A stretch of DNA of 64,000 bases from Bacillus_BE sp042263505 (GCF_042263505.1 NZ_JBHKFI010000016.1:50164-114163), one strand, 5' to 3'. Shown: positions 53,350 through 62,668, counted from the first letter of the stretch. The notes: a model not told the origin generated them from the letters alone. Translations and numbers: made by a program.

Positions 53350-54762
53350 TCAAACTTTTTCATATAATCCCATGGCACTGGGGTAAATTTCGGTTGGATA
53401 TTTACCAGTAAAGCATGCTAAGCATTGTCCGCATGTTTCACTGCCATCATGATTTCCAATCGAATCAAGCAACCCCTCTATACTTAAGAAGGTTAATGTA
53501 TCGGCACCAATGATTTGTCTAATTTCTTCAACAGAGTAGGAGGATGCAATCAATTCTTCCTTTGTTGATGTATCGATCCCATAAAAGCATGGGTTTTGAA
53601 TCGGTGGTGAGCTTATGACAACATGAACCTCTGTTGCTCCCGCTTCTTTTAACATCGTGACAATTCTTCTGCTCGTCGTGCCCCGAACAATCGAATCATC
53701 CACCATAATAACCCGTTTTCCTTCCACAACCCCACGAACGGGTGAAAGCTTCATTTTCACTCCTTGCTCTCTTAATGATTGAGAAGGTTGAATGAAGGTT
53801 CTACCAACATACCGATTCTTAATTAATCCCATTTCATAAGGAATTCCTAAAGCCTCTGCAAAGCCAATGGCAGCTGAAATACTTGAGTCTGGCACGCCTG
53901 TTACAACATCCGCTTCAATTGGAGCTTCTTGTGCTAGACGTTTCCCGAGTCTCTTCCGGGCAGTGTGGACATTTAAACCATTAATATTGCTATCAGGTCG
54001 TGAAAAATAAATATATTCCATTGCGCACATAGCCTTATGCTCTGCCACTGAGTAAATTTCCGAATGAATTCCTTCATCGTTAATAATCACTAGCTCTCCT
54101 GCTTCAACATCCCGAATATATTGGGCGCCGACAACATCTAACGCACAGGTTTCTGAGGCAACAACGTATGCTTCTCCTAGTTTTCCAATTGACAATGGAC
54201 GCATGCCGTTCGGATCTAGGGCAACCATAAGATTCGTTTCTGTCATAATCAAAAAGGCATATGCGCCCTTTAGCATCGTAAGTGAATTTTTCACCCGTTC
54301 CTTCGTAGAAGAAAAGCCGCTTCTTCTAATTAAATGAGCCAATACTTCCGTATCTGAACTGGTTTGAAAAATGCTTCCCTGACCCTCAAGCTGATACTTA
54401 AGCGATTCAGCATTGACAAGATTTCCGTTATGAGCAAGTGCTAAACTGCCCGTTTTGAAATGAAAGAGAAGAGGCTGAACATTCTCATATCCTCCCCCAC
54501 CTGCAGTGGCATACCGCACATGGCCAATGGCTGCCTTCCCTTGTAAATCTGCCATTGCATCCTCAGTAAAAATTTCCGTCACGAGCCCTTCTCCCTTTAC
54601 CCCTTTAAGAACTTCTCCATCTGTTACGACCATCCCAGTTCCTTCTTGACCACGGTGCTGGAGACTATGAAGTCCATAGTAGGTAATTTGAGCAGCATTG
54701 GTGTGTCCCCATATCCCAAAGATTCCACATTCTTCATTTAAACCTTTTATTTCAGTAAGCAT
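53350..54762 (-). CDS. purF: Glutamine phosphoribosylpyrophosphate amidotransferase
   Basis: A 470-residue first enzyme of the pathway, making phosphoribosylamine from PRPP and glutamine. The propeptide MLTEIKGLNEE is followed by the nucleophile Cys12 (CGIFG), exposed after processing as in B. subtilis. Then come HRGQEGTGMV, HVRYATAGGG and the PRPP loop VIMVDDSIVRGTTSRRIV. Fe-S cluster cysteines are in CFYGID and CGQCLACFTG. GAGAGGAG lies 7 nt before the ATG at 54762, so this is the start; it overlaps the purL end by 16 nt, as in B. subtilis. Confidence 0.97.
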   Translation of the reverse strand: MLTEIKGLNEECGIFGIWGHTNAAQITYYGLHSLQHRGQEGTGMVVTDGEVLKGVKGEGLVTEIFTEDAMADLQGKAAIGHVRYATAGGGGYENVQPLLFHFKTGSLALAHNGNLVNAESLKYQLEGQGSIFQTSSDTEVLAHLIRRSGFSSTKERVKNSLTMLKGAYAFLIMTETNLMVALDPNGMRPLSIGKLGEAYVVASETCALDVVGAQYIRDVEAGELVIINDEGIHSEIYSVAEHKAMCAMEYIYFSRPDSNINGLNVHTARKRLGKRLAQEAPIEADVVTGVPDSSISAAIGFAEALGIPYEMGLIKNRYVGRTFIQPSQSLREQGVKMKLSPVRGVVEGKRVIMVDDSIVRGTTSRRIVTMLKEAGATEVHVVISSPPIQNPCFYGIDTSTKEELIASSYSVEEIRQIIGADTLTFLSIEGLLDSIGNHDGSETCGQCLACFTGKYPTEIYPSAMGLYEKV

Positions 54763-56963
54763 GGAATTGCTCCTCTCCAAGCCTTCTCTAATTCTGCCAC
54801 TCGTTCAACTATAACCGTTCCTTCGTCAGCCAATATTTGTAAAACCGACATATCGGTTACTTTCCCAAGCAAAGTCCCGTCTACTAAGCTTTCAAACTCA
54901 TTTTTGTGTTCCTTTTTAACAGAAACCAAAAAGCGAGATTGTGTTTCACTAAATAAAGCAGTAACTGTATTGCCTGAAATATTAACCTCTGCTCCAAGGT
55001 TTTCAGCCCCAAATAAACATTCCGATAAAGCAACTGCCAATCCACCTTCAGCTAAATCATGAGCAGATTGTACGAGTCCTAAACGAATAGCGTTCAATAC
55101 TTGACTTTGCACCTTCTCTTCCTTCTTCAGGTCAAGCTCAGGTGCCTTCCCAAAGATTCTTCCATAAACGAGCTTCTGTAACTCACTTCCACCAAACTCA
55201 TCCTTTGTTTCTCCTAATAAATAGATGAGATCTCCAGCATGTTTAAAGTGTTGTGTCGTAATATGATCGATATCTTCTACTAACCCAACCATCCCAACAA
55301 CCGGTGTAGGATAGACAGCCGTTCCGTTTGTTTCGTTATATAAAGATACATTTCCACCAATAACAGGCGTTTTCAAAGCAAGGCATGCCTCACTCATCCC
55401 ATCTGCTGCCTTTTCAATTTGCCAGAAAATCTCTGGCTTTTCAGGATTCCCAAAGTTTAAGCAATCCGTAATAGCTAATGGCTCTCCGCCAGAAGCAACA
55501 ATATTTCTTGCTGCTTCTGCAACAGCAATTTTCCCACCGACTTCTGGATCCAAATAGAGGTAACGTGAATTACAATCGGTTGTCATCGCTAAAGCCTTTT
55601 TCGTTCCACGAATTCGAAGGACAGCAGCATCAGAGCCAGGCGAAACCACTGTATTGGTCCTAACCATATAATCATATTGATCATAGACCCATTCCTTACT
55701 TGCAATCGTTGGCTGCTGTAATAATCGGATAAGGGTTTCTTTATAATCTTTCACAGCTGGAATTTCATTTGCCATTGCTTGAAATTCACGATAATATTCT
55801 GGCTCGCTCGATGGTTTATGATAAACAGGAGCATCCTCAGCTAAGGCATCAGCCGGTACATCAGCAACAACCTCTCCCTTATGGATCAGACGCAACATTT
55901 TATCATCTGTAACGATTCCAATAGACACACAGTCCAAACCATATTTCAAAAATAAATCCTTAATTTCTTGCTCCCTGCCTTTTTTGACAACAATGAGCAT
56001 CCGCTCTTGCGATTCGGACAGCATCATTTCATATGGAGTCATCCCTGTTTCGCGCTGGGGAACAAGGTCTAAATTCATTTCAATCCCGTAACCGGCCTTA
56101 CTTGCCATTTCTGCAGAAGAACTGGTCAATCCAGCTGCCCCCATATCTTGAATCCCTACTAATGCATCGGATTGCACAAGCTCTAAACAAGCTTCAAGCA
56201 GCAGCTTTTCCATAAAAGGATCTCCAACTTGAACAGCAGGACGTTTTTCATCTGAAGCTTCCGTTAATTCTTCTGATGCGAAGGTTGCTCCATGAATTCC
56301 ATCACGGCCGGTTTTCGCTCCAACATACATAACCGTATTTCCTACACCGCGTGCTTGCCCCTTTTGAATATCCTTATGATCGATCAGCCCTACACACATG
56401 GCATTAACTAATGGATTTCCTTCATAAGAGGCATCAAATTGGACTTCTCCCCCGACAGTTGGAATTCCAATACAATTTCCATATCCAGCAATTCCCGCTA
56501 CTACTTCTTTAAAGAGATAACGAACACGATCATTATCCAGCTCTCCAAAACGCAAAGAATTCAATAATGCAATGGGTCTTGCTCCCATCGAAAAGACGTC
56601 ACGAATAATTCCACCGACACCAGTTGCCGCACCTTGGTAAGGTTCAATCGCAGAAGGGTGATTGTGACTTTCAATCTTAAAAACAACCGCCTGCTCATCC
56701 CCAATATCAACAATTCCGGCACCTTCTCCCGGACCTTGGAGAACACGACTGCCCGATGTAGGAAACTTTCTTAATACAGGCTTAGAATTTTTATAGCTAC
56801 AATGCTCTGACCACATAACCGAGAAAAGGCCAGTTTCGGTGTAATTTGGAGTTCTTCCAAGTATCTTTTCTGCCATCGCAAATTCATCATCCGACAATCC
56901 CATTTGCTGATAGATTTTTTCTGCTTTAATTTGTTCCGGACTTGGTTCAAGCATTAATGACAT
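54747..56963 (-). CDS. purL: Phosphoribosylformylglycinamidine synthase subunit PurL
   Basis: A 738-residue small-form FGAM synthetase, working with PurS and PurQ (step 4). The opening MSLMLEPSPEQIKAEK aligns with B. subtilis PurL. Motifs GPGEGAGIVDIGDEQAVVFK, HNHPSAIEPYQGAATGVGG, GAAGLTSSSAEMA and the second-half GGKIAVAEAARNIVASGG are visible. I start at 56963 because GGAGGG lies 6 nt upstream. It overlaps purQ by 17 nt and purF by 16 nt. Confidence 0.97.
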   Translation of the reverse strand: MSLMLEPSPEQIKAEKIYQQMGLSDDEFAMAEKILGRTPNYTETGLFSVMWSEHCSYKNSKPVLRKFPTSGSRVLQGPGEGAGIVDIGDEQAVVFKIESHNHPSAIEPYQGAATGVGGIIRDVFSMGARPIALLNSLRFGELDNDRVRYLFKEVVAGIAGYGNCIGIPTVGGEVQFDASYEGNPLVNAMCVGLIDHKDIQKGQARGVGNTVMYVGAKTGRDGIHGATFASEELTEASDEKRPAVQVGDPFMEKLLLEACLELVQSDALVGIQDMGAAGLTSSSAEMASKAGYGIEMNLDLVPQRETGMTPYEMMLSESQERMLIVVKKGREQEIKDLFLKYGLDCVSIGIVTDDKMLRLIHKGEVVADVPADALAEDAPVYHKPSSEPEYYREFQAMANEIPAVKDYKETLIRLLQQPTIASKEWVYDQYDYMVRTNTVVSPGSDAAVLRIRGTKKALAMTTDCNSRYLYLDPEVGGKIAVAEAARNIVASGGEPLAITDCLNFGNPEKPEIFWQIEKAADGMSEACLALKTPVIGGNVSLYNETNGTAVYPTPVVGMVGLVEDIDHITTQHFKHAGDLIYLLGETKDEFGGSELQKLVYGRIFGKAPELDLKKEEKVQSQVLNAIRLGLVQSAHDLAEGGLAVALSECLFGAENLGAEVNISGNTVTALFSETQSRFLVSVKKEHKNEFESLVDGTLLGKVTDMSVLQILADEGTVIVERVAELEKAWRGAIPCLLK

Positions 56964-57630
56964 GTGATTCCCTCCATTGTTTAACAATCGATTGAAATAG
57001 CTTCAATCCATCTGCTCCACCTAATAGTTCATCAACCGCTCTTTCAGGGTGAGGCATCATTCCTAAGACATTTCCCTTTTCATTCGTGATACCGGCGATA
57101 TTTTCCAAGCTTCCGTTTGGATTATTCACATAGGTAAAAACAATTTGGTGATTCGCCTTTAATTGAGCTAAAGTCGCCTCATCACAATAATAATTTCCTT
57201 CTCCATGGGCAATTGGAATGGTAATGACTTCGTCTTGTTGATAGGCTGATGTAAACATCGTCTCATTGTTTTCAACCTTTAATTCAATAGGCTTACAAAT
57301 AAACTTTAGGCTTTCATTTCTCCGCATTGCTCCCGGAAGAAGACCTGCTTCAAGTAATATTTGAAATCCATTACATACACCTAAAATGGGCTTTCCTGCT
57401 TCAGCTGCTTTTATAACTTCCTTCATCACATTACTAAAACGTGCAATCGCTCCGGTGCGCAAGTAATCTCCATAAGAAAATCCACCTGGAAGAAGAATGC
57501 CATCAAATTCATCAAGGTTTTCTGCATCATGCCAAACGTATTCTACTTCTTCTCCTAATTCGTCTTTTATCGCATGAAGCATATCCACATCACAGTTAGA
57601 TCCAGGAAAAACGACTACGGCAAACCTCAC
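56947..57630 (-). CDS. purQ: Phosphoribosylformylglycinamidine synthase subunit PurQ
   Basis: A 227-residue class I glutamine amidotransferase that supplies ammonia to PurL. The nucleophile Cys is in ILGVCNGFQILLEAG, with the His/Glu pair in MMPHPERAVDELLGG. I start at the GTG at 57630 (RFAVVVFPGSNCDV), not at the upstream ATG inside purS. GAGGAG precedes it by 11 nt and the GTGA overlaps the purS stop by 4 nt, matching the PurS-PurQ-PurL complex. Confidence 0.95.
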   Translation of the reverse strand: MRFAVVVFPGSNCDVDMLHAIKDELGEEVEYVWHDAENLDEFDGILLPGGFSYGDYLRTGAIARFSNVMKEVIKAAEAGKPILGVCNGFQILLEAGLLPGAMRRNESLKFICKPIELKVENNETMFTSAYQQDEVITIPIAHGEGNYYCDEATLAQLKANHQIVFTYVNNPNGSLENIAGITNEKGNVLGMMPHPERAVDELLGGADGLKLFQSIVKQWRESHVINA

Positions 57631-57881
57631 TGAGCAACACACTCCTCAATCTCAAAGCGATAATCCTCAATCACAGTATTAGCCAATACACGATCACAAA
57701 TTTCATTTACCACTTCTTCAATATTGCGGTCGGACTTTTCAATCGTAAGCTCCATGTATTTTCCAATACGGACATCTGCTACATTTTTATATTTTAGTGT
57801 GTGTAATGAATTTTTCACAGCTGTTCCTTGTGGATCTAGAACGCTCTCCCTTAAAGTAACGTAAACCTTCACTTTGTACAT
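57627..57881 (-). CDS. purS: Phosphoribosylformylglycinamidine synthase subunit PurS
   Basis: An 84-residue subunit that bridges PurQ and PurL. The protein opens YKVKVYVTLRESVLDPQGTA, the family signature, followed by RIGKYMELTIEK. Length is normal. Its stop overlaps purQ by 4 nt. Confidence 0.97.
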   Translation of the reverse strand: MYKVKVYVTLRESVLDPQGTAVKNSLHTLKYKNVADVRIGKYMELTIEKSDRNIEEVVNEICDRVLANTVIEDYRFEIEECVAQ

Positions 57882-57922
57882 TCCAATTGACCTCCAAGTC
57901 TATTTTCATTTCGCTATTTTGA

Positions 57923-58630
57923 TTAATGGGTGATTCGAGCTAATAATTTTTCATAGGTTTCTGTTAAATTACCTAAATCACGGCGAAAAACATCTTTGTC
58001 CAGCTTCTCATTCGTTTCCTTATCCCATAAACGGCAAGTATCAGGGGAAATTTCATCAGCAAGAAGGATTTCTCCGTTTGCATCCTTTCCAAACTCAAGC
58101 TTAAAATCAATAAGGCGAATGCCAAGTCCTTCAAAAAACTTCACAAGTACATCATCTACTTGAAAAGCCTTTTCTTTTAATAAAGCGACCTCTGAAGGTG
58201 TGGCCAATTGTAATTCTTCAATATGATCTTCCGTAATAAGCGGATCCCCTAACGCATCATCTTTAAAATAAAATTCAACTAATGGTTTAGATAGTGGTTT
58301 TCCTTCTTCGATTCCCAATCTTTTTGAAAAGCTGCCAGCAGCAACATTGCGCACTACCACTTCTAACGGAATTATGGAAACCTTTTTCACTAATTGCTCT
58401 GTTTCTGATAATTTTTGAATAAAGTGAGAGGGAATCCCTTCTTCATCAAGCTTTGAAAATATCAAACTTGTAATCTCATTATTTAAGCGACCTTTCCCAG
58501 AAATCTGTGCTTTTTTCTCCCCATTAAAAGCAGTTGCTGAATCCTTATATTCAATCCACACGATATGTTCATCATCTGTTGCATATACCCTTTTTGCTTT
58601 TCCTTCATATACCATTGCTCTTTTTTCCAT
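57923..58630 (-). CDS. purC: SAICAR synthetase
   Basis: A 235-residue ATP-dependent ligase joining aspartate to CAIR (step 7). Family signatures IPLEVVVRNVAAGSFSKRLG, LIDFKLEFGKD and ILLADEISPDTCRLWD are present. An ATG with GGAGG upstream lies at 58630. An unusual 171-nt gap with a long hairpin separates it from purB. Confidence 0.98.
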   Translation of the reverse strand: MEKRAMVYEGKAKRVYATDDEHIVWIEYKDSATAFNGEKKAQISGKGRLNNEITSLIFSKLDEEGIPSHFIQKLSETEQLVKKVSIIPLEVVVRNVAAGSFSKRLGIEEGKPLSKPLVEFYFKDDALGDPLITEDHIEELQLATPSEVALLKEKAFQVDDVLVKFFEGLGIRLIDFKLEFGKDANGEILLADEISPDTCRLWDKETNEKLDKDVFRRDLGNLTETYEKLLARITH

Positions 58631-58749
58631 GATTGGAGAGCCTCCTTTTATTTTCTATTAAAGGTCAGCGGGGTGTACTTTTTAGCTGGCCCATTCATAT
58701 ATGAACGCATTACTTTATGAATATTGGGAATCTTCGATCGATAAGCAGG

Positions 58750-58790
58750 GTGAAACACGCTTCAAGGAGTCTCCTTGAAACTTTTCACCC
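58750..58790 (-). other. Hairpin in the purB-purC gap
   Basis: On the minus strand GGGTGAAAAGTTTCAAGGAG, then ACT, then CCTTGAAGCGTGTTTCACCC (one small bulge) folds into a stem of about 18 bp. No T-run follows, and genes downstream belong to the same pathway. It might process, stabilise or attenuate the pur mRNA. Confidence 0.6.
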
Positions 58791-58801
58791 CATACATGTG
58801 A

Positions 58802-60094
58802 TTACAAACCTAATTTTTCAAATATACCATCTACCGGTTTTAAGTGGTAACGGTAATCAAAGCAATCGGCAATTTCTTCTGAAGAAAGCTTTGCCGTTAT
58901 TTTTACATCTGCTTCTACCAAGCTTCGGAATGGAACTTGTTTCTCCCATGCCTCCATGGCTCTCGGTTGGACTGTATCATATGCTTCCTCACGCGGAAGA
59001 CCTTTATCAATTAACGCTAAAAGAACACGTTGTGAATAAATCAATCCCAAAGTGCGATCCATATTTCTCTTCATATTTTCAGGGTAAACCGTTAAGTTCT
59101 TCACGATATTTCCAAATCGATTCAACATATAATTCAAAGCAATCGTTGCATCTGGAAGGATAATTCTTTCTGCAGATGAATGCGAGATATCTCTTTCATG
59201 CCATAACGGTACATTTTCATAAGCAGTTAACATATACCCGCGAATAACACGCGCCATCCCTGTCATATTTTCCGAGCCAATAGGATTGCGTTTATGCGGC
59301 ATCGCTGAAGATCCCTTTTGTCCTTTTGCAAAGAATTCTTCTACTTCGCGTGTTTCACTTTTTTGCAGCCCTCGAATTTCGATAGCAAACTTTTCAATCG
59401 AAGTCGCAATAAGAGCAAGTGTTGACATATAGTGGGCATGACGATCTCTTTGTAAGGTTTGCGTAGAAATCGGTGCTGGTTGCAGACCTAATTTCTCACA
59501 CACATATTTTTCGACAAAAGGATCGATATTTGCATATGTTCCAACTGCCCCTGAAATTTTACCAAATTCAATTCCAGCCGATGCTTGCTTAAATCTTTCC
59601 AGGTTACGCTTCATTTCTTCGTACCATAGCGCCATTTTCAGACCAAAGGTTGTTGGCTCTGCATGAACTCCATGCGTACGTCCCATCATAACCGTATATT
59701 TATGCTCTTGTGCTTTGTTTTTTAAGATTTCAATGAAATTCTCTAAATCTTTTAAAAGAATGTTATTGGCTTGCTTTATTAAGTAAGATAATGCGGTATC
59801 AACTACATCCGTTGAAGTTAAGCCGTAATGAACCCATTTTCTTTCTTCACCCAGCGTTTCTGAAACTGCACGTGTAAATGCGACAACATCATGTCTTGTT
59901 TCTTCTTCAATTTCTTTAATCCGATTGATATCAAAAGAAGCCTTCTCACGAATTTTTTGTACATCCTCATTTGGAATGACACCTAATTCAACCCATGCTT
60001 CACATGCAAGAATTTCAACCTCAAGCCATGCCTTAAATCGGTTTTCCTCTGTCCAAATGGCTCCCATTTCCGGGCGTGTATAACGATCTATCAT
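58802..60094 (-). CDS. purB: Adenylosuccinate lyase
   Basis: A 430-residue fumarase/aspartase-superfamily enzyme acting twice in purine synthesis (SAICAR and adenylosuccinate cleavage). The catalytic signature GSSAMPHKRNPIGSENMTG contains the mobile Ser loop. TSTDVVDTALSYL and MMGRTHGVHAEPTTFG supply other active-site residues. Length is normal. The purK stop lies 3 nt before its start. Confidence 0.98.
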   Translation of the reverse strand: MIDRYTRPEMGAIWTEENRFKAWLEVEILACEAWVELGVIPNEDVQKIREKASFDINRIKEIEEETRHDVVAFTRAVSETLGEERKWVHYGLTSTDVVDTALSYLIKQANNILLKDLENFIEILKNKAQEHKYTVMMGRTHGVHAEPTTFGLKMALWYEEMKRNLERFKQASAGIEFGKISGAVGTYANIDPFVEKYVCEKLGLQPAPISTQTLQRDRHAHYMSTLALIATSIEKFAIEIRGLQKSETREVEEFFAKGQKGSSAMPHKRNPIGSENMTGMARVIRGYMLTAYENVPLWHERDISHSSAERIILPDATIALNYMLNRFGNIVKNLTVYPENMKRNMDRTLGLIYSQRVLLALIDKGLPREEAYDTVQPRAMEAWEKQVPFRSLVEADVKITAKLSSEEIADCFDYRYHLKPVDGIFEKLGL

Positions 60095-60097
60095 GTT

Positions 60098-61255
60098 TTA
60101 TCCTCCAATCTTTTCTTTCACATCATTCCAAATATGACTGTTTTCAATTTCCCCTAATGCATCCTCAACTGTTTTTCGTAAAATGGTCACATGCCCCATT
60201 TTTCTTTTGACCTTTGCCACCTGTTTGCCATATAAATGAATTTTCCAATCAGGCAAATCAGGGATTTTATCCAAAAGTCTTTCTTGGTGTTCTCCTAATA
60301 TGTTGACCATTACAGCCGGTTTTAACAACTCGGTACTTCCCAATGGCCAATTACATACAGCTCTGACATGTTGTTCAAATTGTGAGGTCTCACAAGCCTC
60401 AATACTATAGTGCCCTGAGTTATGCGGCCTTGGTGCTAATTCATTGATAAAAATATCACCCGATGCGGTTAAAAACATTTCTACTGCAAGCGTACCAACA
60501 AGCTCTAACTTCTCAGCTAAAATCTCAGCCATTCGTATGGCTTTATTTTTGGCTGCTTCTGAAATTCTAGCTGGGACAATCGTTTCATGTAAAATATTAT
60601 CCTGATGAATATTTTCGCCCACAGGAAAAACAGCAGTTTCCCCTCTAACACTTCGAACAATGATGACTGAAATTTCTTTCTCAAAAGGAATCCACTGTTC
60701 TAGGACACAAAGCCCGTGCGCAATTAAATCTTCTGCTTCCTTGATGTCAGCTTTTTCTTTCATTACAAGTTGTCCTTTACCGTCATAACCACCCATAGCT
60801 GTTTTTAGTACGGCAGGAAATCCGAGTTTTTCAATATGACTATAAATATCATCTACTGTCTTAATGACTGCATATGGTGCTACCTGCACCCCTGCATCTT
60901 CAATGGCCCGCTTTTCAGATATGCGATTTTGCGTCTTTTCAAGGAGAACTTTTCCCTGTGGGACATAAGCATTTTGACAAAGCCAATCTAAGCACTCCGC
61001 ATCGATATTTTCAAATTCATAGGTAATAACATCACTTATATTTGCGAGCTTTTTTATCGCTTCAAAATCACTGTATTCTCCAACAATCTTATAATCTGCT
61101 ACCTGACCACATGGTGAATCATCCACTGGATCCAACACCGCAATTCGAAAACCTTGCTTCTTCGCTGCAAGTGCCATCATTCTGCCCAATTGTCCACCGC
61201 CAATAATTCCTATTGTTTGTCTCGGTAAAATGATTGTATTAGACAAGCTCAACAC
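60098..61255 (-). CDS. purK: N5-carboxyaminoimidazole ribonucleotide synthase
   Basis: A 385-residue ATP-grasp enzyme that carboxylates AIR with bicarbonate. The opening IGIIGGGQLGRMMALAAKKQ, then DSPCGQVADY, KTAMGGYDGKGQLV and ELAPRPHNSGHYSIEACETS are diagnostic. The start is unsure. The frame opens with GTG at 61255 inside purE, with no strong Shine-Dalgarno; a TTG at 61246 or a later codon is possible. The 17-nt overlap with purE supports coupled translation. Confidence 0.95.
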   Translation of the reverse strand: MLSLSNTIILPRQTIGIIGGGQLGRMMALAAKKQGFRIAVLDPVDDSPCGQVADYKIVGEYSDFEAIKKLANISDVITYEFENIDAECLDWLCQNAYVPQGKVLLEKTQNRISEKRAIEDAGVQVAPYAVIKTVDDIYSHIEKLGFPAVLKTAMGGYDGKGQLVMKEKADIKEAEDLIAHGLCVLEQWIPFEKEISVIIVRSVRGETAVFPVGENIHQDNILHETIVPARISEAAKNKAIRMAEILAEKLELVGTLAVEMFLTASGDIFINELAPRPHNSGHYSIEACETSQFEQHVRAVCNWPLGSTELLKPAVMVNILGEHQERLLDKIPDLPDWKIHLYGKQVAKVKRKMGHVTILRKTVEDALGEIENSHIWNDVKEKIGG

Positions 61256-61727
61256 TACTTTCTAGTACTGATTTCTTAATCTCTTGTCTCCTCCTGTCAA
61301 GTCTTTCCGCTATAAATTTATCAAAGGAACCTAGAATTTGAGCTGCGAGCAAACCAGCATTTGTTGCACCGGATTTACCAATGGCTACCGTTGCAACTGG
61401 AATACCTCCTGGCATTTGTACAATGGACAACAAGGAGTCAAGTCCATTAAGCGCTTTTGATTGAACTGGTACACCGATTACCGGCAAGGTTGTTTTCGCT
61501 GCCACCATCCCTGGCAAATGAGCCGCCCCCCCTGCACCTGCAATAATCAGCTTTAATCCGCGTTCTCTAGCATTTTCTGCATACTCAAACATTAAATCAG
61601 GAGTTCGATGTGCTGAAACTACCTTTTTTTCATAGGGTATTTCTAGTTCATCTAATACTTCACAGGTATATTTCATGGTATCCCAATCCGATTTACTCCC
61701 CATTATCACTCCAACTTGAACGTTCAT
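61239..61727 (-). CDS. purE: N5-CAIR mutase, class I PurE
   Basis: A 162-residue first gene of the operon that isomerises N5-CAIR to CAIR. Diagnostic VGVIMGSKSDWDTM, KVVSAHRTPDLMFEYA and AGAGGAAHLPGMVAA are seen. I start at the second of two adjacent ATG codons (61727), with GGAGG 6 nt upstream; the ORF is open further upstream but lies inside the riboswitch terminator. Control is by the riboswitch and PurR sites upstream. Confidence 0.97.
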   Translation of the reverse strand: MNVQVGVIMGSKSDWDTMKYTCEVLDELEIPYEKKVVSAHRTPDLMFEYAENARERGLKLIIAGAGGAAHLPGMVAAKTTLPVIGVPVQSKALNGLDSLLSIVQMPGGIPVATVAIGKSGATNAGLLAAQILGSFDKFIAERLDRRRQEIKKSVLESSVELV

Positions 61728-61744
61728 CATATACCTCCACATGA

Positions 61745-61800
61745 ATAAAAGCCCTAAACAAATTGCTCCCGTTATCAGGGAAAGCAATTTGTCCGGGCTT
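61745..61800 (-). terminator. Expression-platform terminator of the pur riboswitch
   Basis: AAGCCCGGACAAATTGCTTT pairs with GGAGCAATTTGTTTAGGGCTT, followed by TTTATTC. It lies between the aptamer and purE and would form when guanine is bound. Confidence 0.9.
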
Positions 61801-61867
61801 CTTAAGCTTCGTTTCTTTTATGTTGCAAAAAACGCAACTAAAAAGACCCATTTTCCGGGCATAAACT

Positions 61868-61943
61868 TTCCCTCATAGTCCGATAATTTACGGTCATCGG
61901 GTAGAGACTTATGGGCCATATTCCCATCATTATACGAGGGTGT
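61868..61943 (-). ncRNA. Guanine-type purine riboswitch aptamer
   Basis: The minus strand shows the three-way-junction pattern: P1 CCCTC ... GAGGG, the core GTATAAT, AATATGG, the J2/3 sequence TCTCTACC (consensus TTTCTACC), ACCGTAAAT and GACTATG. The nucleotide facing the ligand, C in GACTATG, predicts guanine/hypoxanthine rather than adenine (which would be U). It lies upstream of purE with the terminator above, so guanine should switch the operon off. Confidence 0.95.
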
Positions 61944-61968
61944 TTCATCCATATTATATCTTAATAAC

Positions 61969-61998
61969 ATATTACCAACTATTTCTCCATTATGTCAA
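61969..61998 (-). promoter_or_regulatory. Sigma-A promoter of the pur operon
   Basis: TTGACA (61993-61998) and TAATAT (61969-61974) are separated by 18 nt. The predicted start site falls about 20 nt before the riboswitch aptamer. Confidence 0.85.
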
Positions 61999-62002
61999 TG
62001 GA

Positions 62003-62046
62003 AATATCGAACATTAATGACTCATTCATAAGTAATGTTCGCTTTT
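62003..62046 (-). promoter_or_regulatory. Inverted PurBox pair (PurR operator)
   Basis: CGAACATTA at 62008-62016 and TAATGTTCG at 62033-62041 form an inverted pair 16 nt apart, the layout of PurR control sites in B. subtilis. They lie just upstream of the -35 box. PurR with low PRPP should repress the operon. Confidence 0.85.
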
Positions 62047-62051
62047 TACTA

Positions 62052-62261
62052 TTATTCATTTTTTCCCTCAAATACAATTTGCCTTCCAACAGGCTCATAG
62101 ATTGTTTCATTCCCCTTCTTCACTTCTTTAAATATGGGCTTTTCTATTCTCCTGATTGGCATATATCCAGCCTTTTTCATCCGCTCAAGACATTCTTCAA
62201 TTGTTTCGCTTTCAAGTACTTCAAATAACTGCTTGTTCTTTTCCTTGGCCATTCTGTACAT
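62052..62261 (-). CDS. yebG: NETI-motif protein YebG
   Basis: A 69-residue small protein of unknown function. ETIEECLERMKKAGYMPIRR, IFKEVKKGNETIYEP with the NETI motif, and QIVFEG match B. subtilis YebG, located just before purE there too. I start at 62261 (MYRMAKEKNKQ), with GAGAGGA 4 nt upstream; earlier in-frame ATG 62306 lacks a ribosome site. Its 3' end lies only 6 nt from the PurBox region. Confidence 0.85.
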   Translation of the reverse strand: MYRMAKEKNKQLFEVLESETIEECLERMKKAGYMPIRRIEKPIFKEVKKGNETIYEPVGRQIVFEGKNE

Positions 62262-62626
62262 TGGTCCTCTCTCTATTGTATTAATGGGGATAGTATTAAT
62301 TCTCATTTAGTTTATCAAAAAGTTTGGGGGATATGCTGTTTGGTGGTAGGATTTTTTTCTGATAGGTGAGGGAAAGTGTGGGCAGACGATTTCCGTTTTG
62401 AAGAAGTGGATGAGAAAGTAGCTACTGCGAATATGCTTACACAAGACTACTTACCTGAACAACCAAGTAATTTAGATTTTAATGAGTAATCACTACGTGG
62501 ATCTGTTTTTTGTAACGTACTCCATATCTTATTAGGGCTTTAGTATATGGAGAAACCCATTATATGTGAGTTTCCCTATATTTTATATAGGCTATGTTAT
62601 ACTTTGATGTTGATTTACAACGTAAA
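62262..62626. other. Stretch with one small doubtful frame
   Basis: A 37-codon plus-strand frame at 62376-62489 begins GTG TGG, with GAGGG a few bases upstream, and reads VWADDFRFEEVDEKVATANM and on to SNLDFNE. It may be a 3' remnant of a gene; no family recognised. The rest is empty. Confidence 0.35.
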
Positions 62627-62668
62627 AAAATAGGCTTGGTTCTATTTAAAAAGAACCAAGCCTATTTT
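62626..62668 (-). terminator. Terminator of the small membrane-protein gene
   Basis: A long perfect stem, AAAATAGGCTTGGTTCTT / AGAACCAAGCCTATTTTT, with a short A/T loop, 16 nt past the stop. T-runs on both strands. Confidence 0.85.

Noticed and set aside
58750..58790. Intra-operon terminator between purB and purC
   Set aside because: The stem is not followed by a T-run and purC to purD need transcription from the same promoter.
62376..62489. Small protein gene of 37 codons
   Set aside because: Weak ribosome site, no homologue recognised; probably a gene remnant, reported only as part of the intergenic stretch.
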